Origin: Streptomyces sp. AP-93
Lineage (GTDB): Bacteria; Actinomycetota; Actinomycetes; Streptomycetales; Streptomycetaceae
Reading direction: 5' to 3'
Assembly: GCF_022808175.1 (NCBI RefSeq)
Contig: NZ_JALGBX010000043.1
Span: 1 to 44,811, forward strand
DNA: 44,811 nucleotides
The translations under genes and the position numbers were made by a program. Shown here in pieces: positions 8,397-15,885 of the stretch. How positions within the stretch are numbered: position 1 is the stretch's first letter; every line of letters begins with the position of its first letter. The notes under the pieces were generated by a model, which saw nothing but the letters and a program-made list of their open reading frames with translations, had not been told where the DNA came from and made no database searches.

Positions 8397-9035
8397 GTGA
8401 CAGCGACCTGCGTCATTCTCGACATCGGCGGCGTGCTGGAGATCACGCCGGAAACGGGATGGGTGCAACGGTGGGAAGAGCGGCTGAAGCTGCCTCCGGG
8501 CACTGTCCACGAACGGATGCACGACGTGTGGCGGGCTGGGAGCGTTGGGAGCATCAGCGAGCGAGAGGTCCACGAGCAGGTGGCGGCCCGTTTGGGTCTC
8601 GACGCCCCCCACGTTGAAGCCTTCATGGCTGATCTCTGGGCGGAGTATCTAGGGACGCCGAACGAGGAGTTCATCGACTATGTGAAAGGGCTGCGCGGAA
8701 GCTGCAGGCTGGGCATCCTGAGCAACAGCTTCGTCGGCGCCCGGGAGCGGGAGACGACGCTGTACCACTTCGACGAACTGGTGGAGCAGATCGTCTACTC
8801 GCACGAGATCGGCATCGAGAAGCCCGACCTGCGGGCCTTCGAGGCCGCATGCGCCAGCCTGGACGTGCGGCCGGAAAACTGCCTGTTCATCGACGATGTC
8901 GCAATCAACGTTGCGGCCGCCCAGGCGGCGGGCATGCAGGCGCATCTGTTCGAGGACAACACCCGGACCGTCACGCGCATCGCAGCGCATCTGAATGCCG
9001 GGCCCTTGGCCCCAGAGCGGGTCCCGCTCGGATGA
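8397..9035 (+). CDS. HAD-superfamily hydrolase (subfamily IA-like)
   Basis: Encodes 212 aa from GTG 8397, which has an AGGGGAG site 6 nt upstream; the open frame before it lacks a better start. HAD motifs are visible in order: motif I VILDIGGVLE with the nucleophile Asp, motif II ILSNS, motif III the Lys in EIGIEKPDLRAF, and motif IV LFIDDVAINVAAA. The usual second Asp of motif I (DxD) is replaced by Gly (DIGG), as in a subset of HAD-IA proteins. Phosphatase or dehalogenase activity therefore cannot be assumed. The C-terminal GMQAHLFEDN...HL is typical of the subfamily. The gene lies between the inner and outer right-hand copies of the ISL3 terminal repeat, so it may be a passenger of that element. 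Confidence 0.8.
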   Translation: MTATCVILDIGGVLEITPETGWVQRWEERLKLPPGTVHERMHDVWRAGSVGSISEREVHEQVAARLGLDAPHVEAFMADLWAEYLGTPNEEFIDYVKGLRGSCRLGILSNSFVGARERETTLYHFDELVEQIVYSHEIGIEKPDLRAFEAACASLDVRPENCLFIDDVAINVAAAQAAGMQAHLFEDNTRTVTRIAAHLNAGPLAPERVPLG

Positions 9036-9260
9036 CGTCGGCCTGGCCGGTCTTCAGCGGTTGCCGGCCAGGCGTTGAAGCAGTTGATCAGCGGCTTCTG
9101 CGTGCTGGCCCGGGTGCTGGCGAGGCGGTAGGCGTCAGCACCCGTTTCCATGATGGTGAGGCGGCCGACACGCGCAGAGACGGGGACCGTTGAAGGTCTT
9201 CGTCCAACCAAATGGGGCTGGCGGCGTTCGTGAGCATCCCTTGCAAATCAAACGACACGG

Positions 9261-9301
9261 TCACCCTCCGCGATGGCTCCCCAAGATCTGTGCCAGAACC
9301 C
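9261..9301 (-). repeat. Third copy of the ISL3 terminal repeat, facing inward
   Basis: Read on the minus strand from 9301 it begins GGGTTCTGGCACAGATCTTG. It matches the repeat at 6412 over 27 bases without a mismatch, and over about 41 bases with three mismatches. It is the best partner for the left end at 6412. Its orientation encloses the transposase pseudogene and the HAD gene. Confidence 0.85.
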
Positions 9302-9330
9302 ACATCTCATCTACGCAGCCACATCGCACA

Positions 9331-9591
9331 ATGCCGATGACCGTGGTGGGATTCCGGCTGGGCCGCACGGCCACGGGCAGGCAGGTGACCGTTCTCCTGA
9401 CGGAGTCCGGCGTGCTGCACCGCTCCCACGGCCTCTACGGGCAGCCGCCCAAACTGGACACGCCAAAACTGCCGCTGCGCTATCTGCACCCTGACCTGTC
9501 GTGGATGAAGGGCGAGCACATCCTGACGGTGATGACGCTCTTTGATTTTCCCCACCCGTGCTCAGTTGTGTCCCCAAACCTGCTCAGTTGA
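9331..9591 (+). pseudogene. Gene of unknown function, probably cut by the IS21 left end
   Basis: ATG 9331 opens a frame with normal Streptomyces codon use (MPMTVVGFRLGRTATG, then a segment containing HRSHGLYGQPPK and SWMKGEHILTV). The last residues come from what looks like the IS21 end (from about 9559), so the native C-terminus is missing. The family is not recognised. Beta-strand-like spacing such as GRQVTVLLTESGVLH is compatible with the C-terminal domain of a transposase or a small barrel, but no assignment is made. Confidence 0.35.
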
Positions 9592-9598
9592 TCTCCCC
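9559..9598 (+). repeat. Short direct repeats at the IS21 left end
   Basis: TGCTCAGTTGTGTCCCC (9559-9575) and TGCTCAGTTGATCTCCCC (9581-9598) are near-identical direct repeats 22 bp apart. IS21-family ends carry such repeated transposase-binding sites. No inverted partner was found between 12966 and 13186. Confidence 0.6.
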
Positions 9599-9693
9599 AT
9601 CGTTTGAGTGGTCTTGATCGGCGTGTCGAACTGGTGTCGGCGTGTTGTGGAGAGCCTGCGTGTGCTTGACGGTCGGCCTGTTCGGAGGCCCGG

Positions 9694-11055
9694 ATGCTCA
9701 CGCGGGAGGAAGACGTGGACGCACATGCTCTGCGTCGTCAGGGGTGGACGATCTCGGCGATCGCCCGGCATCTGGGGCGTGACCGCAAGACGATCCGCGC
9801 ATACCTGAACGGCGAACAGGAGGCTGGGCACCGCCGCCTGGCCGCGGACGAGTTCGTGCCGTATTTGGAGTACTGCCGCCAGCGGCTGGCCGACGACCCG
9901 CACCTGTGGGCGACCGCCCTGTTCGACGAGATGGTGGAGCTGGGCTATCGGGGCGGCTACTCGACGTTCACGCGGGCCCTTCGCCGGTATGACGTGCGGC
10001 CGCACTGCGATCCCTGCCACTCGACGAAGGGTCGTGACGTGGCGATCATCGGGCACCGTCCGGGCGAGGAGATCCAGTTCGACTGGCTTGAGTTGCCGGA
10101 TCCGCCCGGGGAATGGGGCGTCGGCGGGCATGCGCATCTGCTGGTCGGTGCCCTGGCGCACTCGGGCCGGTGGCGGGCGGTCCTCGCGGAGTCCGAGGAC
10201 TTCCCGCATTTGGTCCAGGGACTCGACCAGGTGGTGCGCAAGCTGGGCGGGACGGCCCGCCGATGGCGCTTCGACCGGATGGCCACGGTCTGCTACCCGT
10301 CCAGCGGGCAGGTCACCGCCGCGTTCGCGGGCGTCGCGAAGTACTACGGCGTCGGAGTGGATGTGTGTCCCTCTCGCCGCGGCAACCGCAAGGGCGTCGT
10401 GGAGAAGGCCAACCACTCGGCCGCTCAGCGCTGGTGGCGAACGGTCCCCGACGATCTGAGCGTCGAGCAGGCCCAGTCCGGCGTCGACAAGCTCTCCGTG
10501 AGGATGGACGAGCGTCGCCGCACGGTCGACGGATCGCGAACCACGGTGGCCGAGCTCGCCGAGACGGAGCCGTTGTTGGGTCTTCCCGCGCTGCCGTTCC
10601 CGGCCGAGTTGTCGGTGGAACGGACGGTCACCGCGCAGAGCCTGGTGCCCTTCGAGGGGAACTTCTACTCGGTGCCGCCGGGCCTGCCCGGTGCCCGGGT
10701 GACGGTGGTGCACCGTCTGGGCGAGGACTTCCTGAACATCGCCACCGCCGGGCGGGCCGTGATCGCCCGGCACCGCAAGGCGATTCGCGGGTCCCGGCAG
10801 ACGGTTCGCGACGCCGGCCACGTCATCGCGTTGGAACGGTCGGTGCTGGCGTCGTTCTCCGACCGGGCCCCCTGCAAGTCGAAGGTCCGCCGGCCGCCCA
10901 CCGACGCGGCCCTGGCGGAGGCCGAGCGGCTGCGTCAGGGGCATGCGACCGGGTCGACCGCCGAACGGGTCGTGATCGACCTGTCCCACTATGCCGCCGT
11001 GGCCGAGCAGCTGCGGCACGTTCGCCCGCCGGACGAGGAGGAGAACACGGAGTGA
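9694..11055 (+). CDS. istA: IS21-family transposase IstA
   Basis: Encodes 453 aa, a normal length for IstA. The N-terminal helix-turn-helix (GWTISAIARHLGRDRKTIRAYL, residues about 17-38) binds element ends. The rve-type catalytic domain shows the DDE residues: Asp in IQFDWLEL, Asp in RFDRMATVC and Glu in KGVVEKANHSAAQRWW. A C-terminal domain follows with FEGNFYSVPPGLPGARVTV, typical of the family. IstA cuts and joins DNA with the help of IstB. The stop overlaps the istB GTG by 4 bp (GTGA). The frame is intact, so the enzyme could be active if both ends are present. Confidence 0.9.
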   Translation: MLTREEDVDAHALRRQGWTISAIARHLGRDRKTIRAYLNGEQEAGHRRLAADEFVPYLEYCRQRLADDPHLWATALFDEMVELGYRGGYSTFTRALRRYDVRPHCDPCHSTKGRDVAIIGHRPGEEIQFDWLELPDPPGEWGVGGHAHLLVGALAHSGRWRAVLAESEDFPHLVQGLDQVVRKLGGTARRWRFDRMATVCYPSSGQVTAAFAGVAKYYGVGVDVCPSRRGNRKGVVEKANHSAAQRWWRTVPDDLSVEQAQSGVDKLSVRMDERRRTVDGSRTTVAELAETEPLLGLPALPFPAELSVERTVTAQSLVPFEGNFYSVPPGLPGARVTVVHRLGEDFLNIATAGRAVIARHRKAIRGSRQTVRDAGHVIALERSVLASFSDRAPCKSKVRRPPTDAALAEAERLRQGHATGSTAERVVIDLSHYAAVAEQLRHVRPPDEEENTE

Positions 11056-11861
11056 GTACGACGCCGATGCAGATGAGCGAAGCACGCCGCTATCAGCAGC
11101 TGAGGGCCCATCTGTCCTACCTGAAACTCAACGACGCCGCCGAGGCCCTGAACCGGGTCCTGGACCAGTCCCGGACCGAACGGATGACGCTGACCGCGGC
11201 TCTCGAACGCCTCCTGGAGATCGAGGTGGAGGCCACCGAAGCCCGCCGGCTGGCCGCCCGGCTGAGGTTCGCCTGCCTGCCGGAGCCCTGGACGCTGAAC
11301 GACTTCGACTTCGCCGCCCAGCCCGGCGTCGATGAGAAACTCATCCGCGACCTGGCCACTCTGCGGTTCCTCGACGACGCCTCGAACGTGCTGTTCGTCG
11401 GCCCGCCCGGGGTCGGCAAGACCATGCTCTCGGTCGCGCTCGCCCGGGCCGCGGTCGACGCCGGTCACCGCGTCTACTTCACCACCGCCGCCGAGCTGGC
11501 GGCCAGGTGCCACAAGGCCGCCCTCGAAGGCAGGTGGAAGACCTGCATGCGGTTCTTCGCCGGTCCGCGGCTCCTCGTGATCGACGAGCTGGGCTATCTC
11601 CCGCTGCCCGAGGACGGTGCCTCCGCGCTGTTCCAGGTGATCAACCAGCGGTATCTGAAATCGTCCACCATTTTGACCACAAATGTCGGTATCGCCGACT
11701 GGGCCGGCGCCTTCGGTGACGCCACGGTGGCCGCCGCCATGCTCGACCGGCTCCTCCATCGGGCCGCGGTCGCCGGCATCGACGGCCCGTCCTACCGCCT
11801 CCGCGGACACCAGCAGCAGGCCCAGGTCCTGCGTCAGGGAGTGAACGCGCGTGTCTCCTGA
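11052..11861 (+). CDS. istB: IS21-family helper ATPase IstB
   Basis: Encodes 269 aa from GTG 11052, which overlaps the istA stop and implies translational coupling. The N-terminal helical domain contains YLKLNDAAEALNRVLDQ. The AAA+ core has Walker A VGPPGVGKTML at about residues 117-127 and Walker B LLVIDELGYLPL. Sensor residues lie in STILTTNVGIADWAGAFGD, and the C-terminus carries the conserved DRLLHRAAVAGIDGPSYRL block. IstB remodels target DNA and activates IstA. The coding region ends 11 bp inside the next gene, an unusual arrangement because IS21 elements normally end shortly after istB. Confidence 0.9.
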   Translation: MSTTPMQMSEARRYQQLRAHLSYLKLNDAAEALNRVLDQSRTERMTLTAALERLLEIEVEATEARRLAARLRFACLPEPWTLNDFDFAAQPGVDEKLIRDLATLRFLDDASNVLFVGPPGVGKTMLSVALARAAVDAGHRVYFTTAAELAARCHKAALEGRWKTCMRFFAGPRLLVIDELGYLPLPEDGASALFQVINQRYLKSSTILTTNVGIADWAGAFGDATVAAAMLDRLLHRAAVAGIDGPSYRLRGHQQQAQVLRQGVNARVS

Positions 11862-12510
11862 CCGGCACACCAACCCCAAGGGCGCCCCCGACGACACGGC
11901 CCGGCACTGCCCGGTCTGCCAGGCCACGTTCACCATCGCCAGCCGCACCAGCCGCCAGGTCTACTGCTCTCCCGCCTGCCGAGTGGCCAGCCGCCAGCAC
12001 ATCCCCGTCCAGAGGATCTGCCCCGTCTGCCAGAACGAGTTCACCACCGACGTCAGCCCCCGGCGCCTCTTCTGCTCAGCCGAGTGCCGCAACACGGTCC
12101 GCACCAGCAAGGACGCCCTGGAGAACCGCACCTGCCCATCCTGCGACGGCGCCTTCAAAGCCGCCCGCACCATCCGGCAGGTCTACTGCTCGCCCACCTG
12201 CCGCCGCGACGCCGACCGCCACCGCGGCCAGGTCCGCGACGAGGAACGAGCCCGCCGCCTCGGCGAAACCCCGCCCCCGCCGCTGCCTCCCCTTCCCGAA
12301 CTGCCACCGCAGCCCAAACCTGCCCACCGACCCGGAGCATCCCGCCAAATGGCCGCCGAACGCGACCCGTTGGAGCCTGCCGCGACACGCAACTGCCCGC
12401 ACTGCCAGCAGCCCGTCACCATCGTTGCCCTGCTGGCAACCCCCGAAGCCGCCCGCCCAGCCATGCCGGTCCGCAGCCCCGACATCATCCCGCTGCGGAG
12501 GACTCCATGA
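11851..12510 (+). CDS. Tandem CPxC zinc-finger protein coupled to istB
   Basis: Encodes 219 aa from GTG 11851, overlapping the end of istB by 11 bp. Three near-identical zinc-finger units follow one another: CPVCQATF...VYCSPAC, CPVCQNEF...LFCSAEC and CPSCDGAF...VYCSPTC. Each has CxxC then CxxxC spaced by about 15 residues. A Pro-rich linker (TPPPPLPPLPELPPQPKP) leads to a fourth half-finger, CPHCQQPV, with no second pair. The protein should bind zinc and perhaps DNA or RNA; its exact role is unknown. Its stop overlaps the ATG of the Nudix-like gene (ATGA), so all four genes are probably co-translated. It could be a regulator or target-selection factor of the element (inference). Confidence 0.75.
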   Translation: MSPDRHTNPKGAPDDTARHCPVCQATFTIASRTSRQVYCSPACRVASRQHIPVQRICPVCQNEFTTDVSPRRLFCSAECRNTVRTSKDALENRTCPSCDGAFKAARTIRQVYCSPTCRRDADRHRGQVRDEERARRLGETPPPPLPPLPELPPQPKPAHRPGASRQMAAERDPLEPAATRNCPHCQQPVTIVALLATPEAARPAMPVRSPDIIPLRRTP

Positions 12511-12965
12511 TCAGCCTCTTCGACAACGGCCACCTCGACGAACTGGTCATCCGAACCCACAGCGACGGCATCACCGAACTGGCCGCCGCGGCCCTGATCG
12601 AGCACGGCGGGAGGTTCCTCCTCATCGAGGCTGCCGCCCCCGACTTCGACACCCCGACCGTCTGGGAACTGCCCACCGGCAGCGTCTGGGCCGGCGAAAC
12701 CCTGGTCATGGGCATGCACCGCGTCCTGGCCGAGCACTTCGGCTTCTCATCCGCCGAGGTCGACCGATACCTCGGCCACAACGACCACCTCCACGACCAC
12801 GGCAAGATCACCCGCGTCTTCGTCTTCGCCGTCACCGTCGAGCACCCCGACAGCATCTGCCAGAGTGCCCACCTCGGACACCGCTGGATCGACAGCATCA
12901 GCATCTCGACCATCGTCAACGACATCGACGGCATGCTCCGCGTCTACTACGCCGACAACACCTGA
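12507..12965 (+). CDS. Nudix-fold protein with degenerate Nudix box
   Basis: Encodes 152 aa from ATG 12507, overlapping the preceding stop by 4 bp. The N-terminus IRTHSDGITELAAAALIEHGGRFLLIEA is a typical Nudix beta-strand start. The region that should hold the Nudix box reads GSVWAGETLVMGMHRVLAEH then FGF. Aligned to G-x5-E-x7-REUxEExGU, the Gly, the first Glu, the Arg and one later Glu are kept. The Glu after Arg is Val and the second Glu of the EE pair is His. Two usual metal ligands are thus lost, so hydrolysis is doubtful. A ligand-binding or scaffold role is possible. A strong hairpin follows 24 nt after the stop. Confidence 0.7.
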   Translation: MISLFDNGHLDELVIRTHSDGITELAAAALIEHGGRFLLIEAAAPDFDTPTVWELPTGSVWAGETLVMGMHRVLAEHFGFSSAEVDRYLGHNDHLHDHGKITRVFVFAVTVEHPDSICQSAHLGHRWIDSISISTIVNDIDGMLRVYYADNT

Positions 12966-12988
12966 CCGTCACTCAGGCTCTTCATGCA

Positions 12989-13017
12989 GCGGGCCGGACC
13001 CAGCTGGTCCGGCCCGC
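12989..13017 (+). terminator. Strong hairpin terminator of the IS21 operon
   Basis: Perfect 12-bp stem, GCGGGCCGGACC (12989-13000) with GGTCCGGCCCGC (13006-13017), and a 5-nt loop CAGCT. It lies directly after the Nudix-like gene and closes the four-gene unit. Confidence 0.85.
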
Positions 13018-13186
13018 CTGATCACACGGGACAGGTGTCCTGTAACACCGCAGGTTGAGCGTGTGCCATCAGATCTTGAGTGGTGCGTCCACTCCTGCCG
13101 CACTGTTTGCCCAGCATCGGCCGACGTGTTCCCAAGACGGTGGCCGATCGGCCCTGCGGTCACGCATGGCGATCCTCTTCATGCGG

Positions 13187-13219
13187 GGCTGTGACCGCGC
13201 TTCCGTGATGACTACGGCT
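13187..13219 (+). repeat. Left 33-bp terminal inverted repeat of the second ISL3 element
   Basis: Begins GGCTGTGACCGCGCTTCCGT and ends GACTACGGCT. Its reverse complement recurs at 15156-15188 with one mismatch. Confidence 0.92.
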
Positions 13220-13253
13220 TGGTGCGGTAGGGCGTCTGCTGTTGGATGACCCG

Positions 13254-13532
13254 ATGGAACTCATTGAGGCTGAGCTGTTCACGGATGCAGGCAACGACGC
13301 GGTCGTCCGTCTGCCCCCACGTCGCTTCCCCGGGGTGCTGATCCAGGGTGACTCGCTGTCGAGCATCCGCAGCGACGTTGCCGAAATCGTGGCGGCCTGC
13401 GCCCAGGGCGATGTCGATGAGGCCCTCGAGGCTGCCACATTCCTCCTGGCCGACTTCGACGGACTGCTGAACCGCTACGAGAGTGCGTTGGAAGCCCACG
13501 GCATTCAGCGACCCTACGGACCGCGCGCGTAG
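13254..13532 (+). CDS. Small passenger protein inside ISL3, DUF6959-like
   Basis: Encodes 92 aa from ATG 13254; a TTG at 13242 in the same frame is a less likely start. The protein begins MELIEAELFTDAGNDAVVRL and continues PPRRFPGVLIQGDSL, then an acidic helical region (VAEIVAACAQGDVDEALEAA), and ends ALEAHGIQRPYGPRA. This pattern is familiar from a family of small Streptomyces proteins of unknown function (I believe DUF6959; the name is from memory). It lies between the left inverted repeat and the transposase, in the same direction, so it travels with the element. It may be a passenger gene or a gene captured in an earlier rearrangement. Confidence 0.65.
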   Translation: MELIEAELFTDAGNDAVVRLPPRRFPGVLIQGDSLSSIRSDVAEIVAACAQGDVDEALEAATFLLADFDGLLNRYESALEAHGIQRPYGPRA

Positions 13533-13573
13533 GGCCGGCATGCCGGATCGTTTCTTCGCGGCACAACTTCTGT

Positions 13574-15163
13574 ATGGGGTTGCGTGAGCTGTCGGATGTC
13601 CTGTTTCCGGGGATTGAGCTGAGGATCGAGCGGGTGCATGTCGCGGGCCGCAGCCTGCTTGTGGACGCGGTTGGTACTGCTCCTCCTGGCCGTTGCCCGG
13701 ACTGCGGCAACGGTGCACGGCGGGTTCACAGCCGGTACTGGCGGAGGCTGGCTGATAGGCCTGTCGGCGGTCGAGAGGTGCTCGTCCGACTGCGGGTGAG
13801 GCGGTTCCTCTGTGACGTTCCGATGTGCCGCCGCCGGACGTTCGTTGAGCAGGTCGAGGGTTTCACCAGGTCACACGGTCAGTCGTCGGTGGCCATGCGT
13901 GACCTTGCCCGTTTTGTGGCCGTGGAGCTTGGGGGCCGCCCGGGAGAACGGCTCTGCCGGAGGCTGGCGTTGTCCGGCCGCCGGACGTCGCTCATCCGTC
14001 TGCTGTCGGCGCCGGTGGTGCCGGCCTGGGCTCCTCGGGTCCTGGGGGTGGATGATTTTGCCTTCCGGCGTGGTCACACATACGGAACGGTGCTCGTGGA
14101 CGTTGAGCGGGGCAAGCCGTTCGATGTTCTGCCCGACCGAAGCTCGGAAACCTTCCTTGCCTGGTTGGAGGCCCATCCAGGAGCAGAAGTCATCTGCCGG
14201 GACCGGGCCACCGGCTATACCCGCGCGATCAAGCAGGCCGCGACCGGGGCGATCGAAGTGGCCGACCGATGGCATCTGCTGCAGAACCTGTCCGTTGTGG
14301 TGGAGAAAACATGTCACCAGCACCGCGCCTGCCTGCGGAAACACGCTCAGGAGCTAGCTCGACCTGACGCCCCGGTCCCCAACACATGGGTGCCGGATCA
14401 GCCAGCCGCGCTGCCGAAGACCGCCATCGTCGAGCGAACCCTCCACCGGCACGCGGACATCCTCGACCTGGTGGACAAGGGCTGGACGATCAGCGCGATC
14501 GCGCGCCGCTTGGACATGGACCGCAAGACAGTGCGGCACTTCCGGGACACCGATCTCACCGTACTCATCGAATCCGCTCGGCATCGTCGAACGGGGCTCC
14601 TCGCACCCTTTCACTCCTACTTGCAAGCCCGCTTCCTCAACGGCTGTACGGACGCCAGCCGACTCTTCCGTGAAGTCCGTGAGCGGGGCTTCGGGGGCAC
14701 GGTTCAGACGGTCCGCCGATACGTCGCGACTCTTCGAGACGGCACTGCCATACCCGCGCCAGCACCGATTCCGAGCCCACGCGCGATCACGTCCTGGATC
14801 ATGCGTCGGCGTGAGTCGTTGAGTGAAGACGACGAGTCCCGGCTCGGCGAGGTCTGCCTGGCCTGCCCGGACATTGCCCGCGCTCGGGAGATCGCGCAGC
14901 GGTTCACCGACCTGGTCCGCGACCGCACCGGCCATCTGTTGCAGGACTGGATCAGCGAAGTGGAGCGTGACGCGCCTCAGCCGATCCGCGGGTTCGCCCG
15001 GTTCATGAAGTTCGACATCGATGCCGTGACAGCCGGCCTGACCTTGCAGTACAGCTCCGGTGTCGTAGAAGGCCACGTCAACCGCATCAAGACGATCAAG
15101 CGGCAGATGTACGGCCGAGCCTCGTTCCGCGTGCTGAGAGCTCGGATCCTCATCCAGCCGTAG
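13574..15163 (+). CDS. ISL3-family transposase, intact
   Basis: Encodes 529 aa, a full-length ISL3 transposase. The N-terminal zinc finger is CPDCGNGARRVHSRY...CDVPMCRRRTF (residues about 41-82). The DDE domain begins VLGVDDFAFRRGHTYG, followed by EVICRDRATGYTRAIK and VADRWHLLQNL. A helix-turn-helix insert (GWTISAIARRLDMDRKTVRHF) sits near the middle. The last catalytic block is DAVTAGLTLQYSSGVVEGHV with NRIKTIKRQMYGRASF. No stops or shifts are seen, so the enzyme may be functional. It is only moderately similar to the broken transposase at 6.6-8.2 kb and belongs to a different element with different ends. The start at 13574 gives MGLRELSDVLFPG. Confidence 0.92.
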   Translation: MGLRELSDVLFPGIELRIERVHVAGRSLLVDAVGTAPPGRCPDCGNGARRVHSRYWRRLADRPVGGREVLVRLRVRRFLCDVPMCRRRTFVEQVEGFTRSHGQSSVAMRDLARFVAVELGGRPGERLCRRLALSGRRTSLIRLLSAPVVPAWAPRVLGVDDFAFRRGHTYGTVLVDVERGKPFDVLPDRSSETFLAWLEAHPGAEVICRDRATGYTRAIKQAATGAIEVADRWHLLQNLSVVVEKTCHQHRACLRKHAQELARPDAPVPNTWVPDQPAALPKTAIVERTLHRHADILDLVDKGWTISAIARRLDMDRKTVRHFRDTDLTVLIESARHRRTGLLAPFHSYLQARFLNGCTDASRLFREVRERGFGGTVQTVRRYVATLRDGTAIPAPAPIPSPRAITSWIMRRRESLSEDDESRLGEVCLACPDIARAREIAQRFTDLVRDRTGHLLQDWISEVERDAPQPIRGFARFMKFDIDAVTAGLTLQYSSGVVEGHVNRIKTIKRQMYGRASFRVLRARILIQP

Positions 15164-15188
15164 TCGTCACGGAAGCGCGGTCACAGCC
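15156..15188 (-). repeat. Right 33-bp terminal inverted repeat of the second ISL3 element
   Basis: Matches the reverse complement of 13187-13219 with one mismatch. It overlaps the transposase stop codon region. Confidence 0.92.
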
Positions 15189-15205
15189 GTTTTCAAAGAG
15201 TCTCA

Positions 15206-15710
15206 TCAACGGGCCCAATCAGCGCCCTGCGGGAGCTGCACGTCACGGCCACGCAGAGGGGATACACCGAAGTGCTCATCTCGCCGGCCTGCGTACACCT
15301 GGACGTGGAGGAGCACCCACTGCCCCCGAAGGGCAACCTGCGCAGTGCCCGGCCGCACCCGAAGCTGACCGAAGCCTTCATCGGGACTGCACCCGGCACC
15401 GAGCAGCCAGTGGATACCGCCGTCGACGAGTTCCGCGCCGCACTCGGACTGCCCGTCCGGCAGAGGAACATCACCTGGCAGCCCCGCCAGGCACCCGTCC
15501 CGCCCCGGGTAGAAGCCATGATGCGCACCCTCGCCCACGGCACGACCCATCCACTCGCCTGGGCGCCTCCCCGTGGGCTGGAGCATCAATGTCCCGGCCG
15601 TCACCCCCCACGTTGGTCGGACCGCTGAACCCCTCGACCGGCCGGCCGTACTCGAACTGCAGGCCGCGCTCACCGCCTACCTCCGCCTCACCCAGCCGCC
15701 CCCCTCCTAG
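15206..15710 (+). pseudogene. Truncated and frameshifted gene of unknown function
   Basis: Immediately right of the ISL3 end a coding-like frame reads ISALRELHVTATQRGYTEV, then LISPACVHLDVEEHPLPPKG, up to THPLAWA near 15565. The same style of sequence continues in another frame as LPVGWSINVPAVTPHVGRTA and ends ALTAYLRLTQPPPS at TAG 15708-15710. A single-base indel near 15565-15575 joins the two. No plausible start precedes it, so the 5' part was probably removed with the ISL3 insertion. The family is not recognised. Confidence 0.5.
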
Positions 15711-15733
15711 ATCCCGCCGCTCCGTGCGCACGG

Positions 15734-15750
15734 CGTTTCCATTGGAAACG
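15734..15750. terminator. Hairpin between convergent genes
   Basis: CGTTTCCA (15734-15741) and TGGAAACG (15743-15750) form perfect 8-bp arms with a 1-nt centre. Less perfect pairing extends on both sides (CTCCG...CGGAG). It lies between the pseudogene ending at 15710 and the NYN gene ending at 15886, which suits a bidirectional terminator. It resembles the hairpin at 17534-17558. Confidence 0.5.
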
Positions 15751-15885
15751 GCGACCCGTGCGGAGGGGGATCGGCGATGGGGGTGTCGAAGGTGGTGAGC
15801 AGGGCCGCCCCAGGCGACGTGGGCGAAGGCGGTTCCGTGGCTGACGCGCTGGCCTCGCTCCGCGCGCGTTGGGCCGGCCGACGGA

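Larger units (their letters stand above)
9559..12965 (+). mobile_element. IS21-family element with two downstream coupled genes
   Basis: The left boundary is placed at the repeated end motifs near 9559. The element encodes IstA and IstB, followed without a gap by a tandem zinc-finger gene and a degenerate Nudix gene. The stop/start overlaps of all four genes and a single strong hairpin at 12989-13017 argue that they form one operon. The right terminal repeat was not found, so the right boundary is set at the last gene. It may have been lost when the neighbouring ISL3 element inserted at 13187. Confidence 0.6.
13187..15188 (+). mobile_element. ISL3-family insertion sequence (second copy, intact) with a passenger gene
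   Basis: Bounded by 33-bp inverted repeats (13187-13219 and 15156-15188) with a single mismatch. It contains an intact ISL3 transposase and, between the left end and the transposase, a separate small gene. The immediate flanks TCATGCGG (left) and GTTTTCAA (right) do not form the expected 8-bp target duplication, so one flank may have been rearranged after insertion. Confidence 0.88.

Noticed and set aside
12966..13186. Right terminal repeat of the IS21 element
   Set aside because: No reverse complement of the TGCTCAGTTG end motif is visible here. Only small unrelated palindromes (ACAGG-TGT-CCTGT at 13031, GAGTGG...CCACTC at 13078) are present, so no right end is claimed.
13179..15196. Target-site duplication around the second ISL3 element
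   Set aside because: The 8-bp flanks TCATGCGG and GTTTTCAA do not match.
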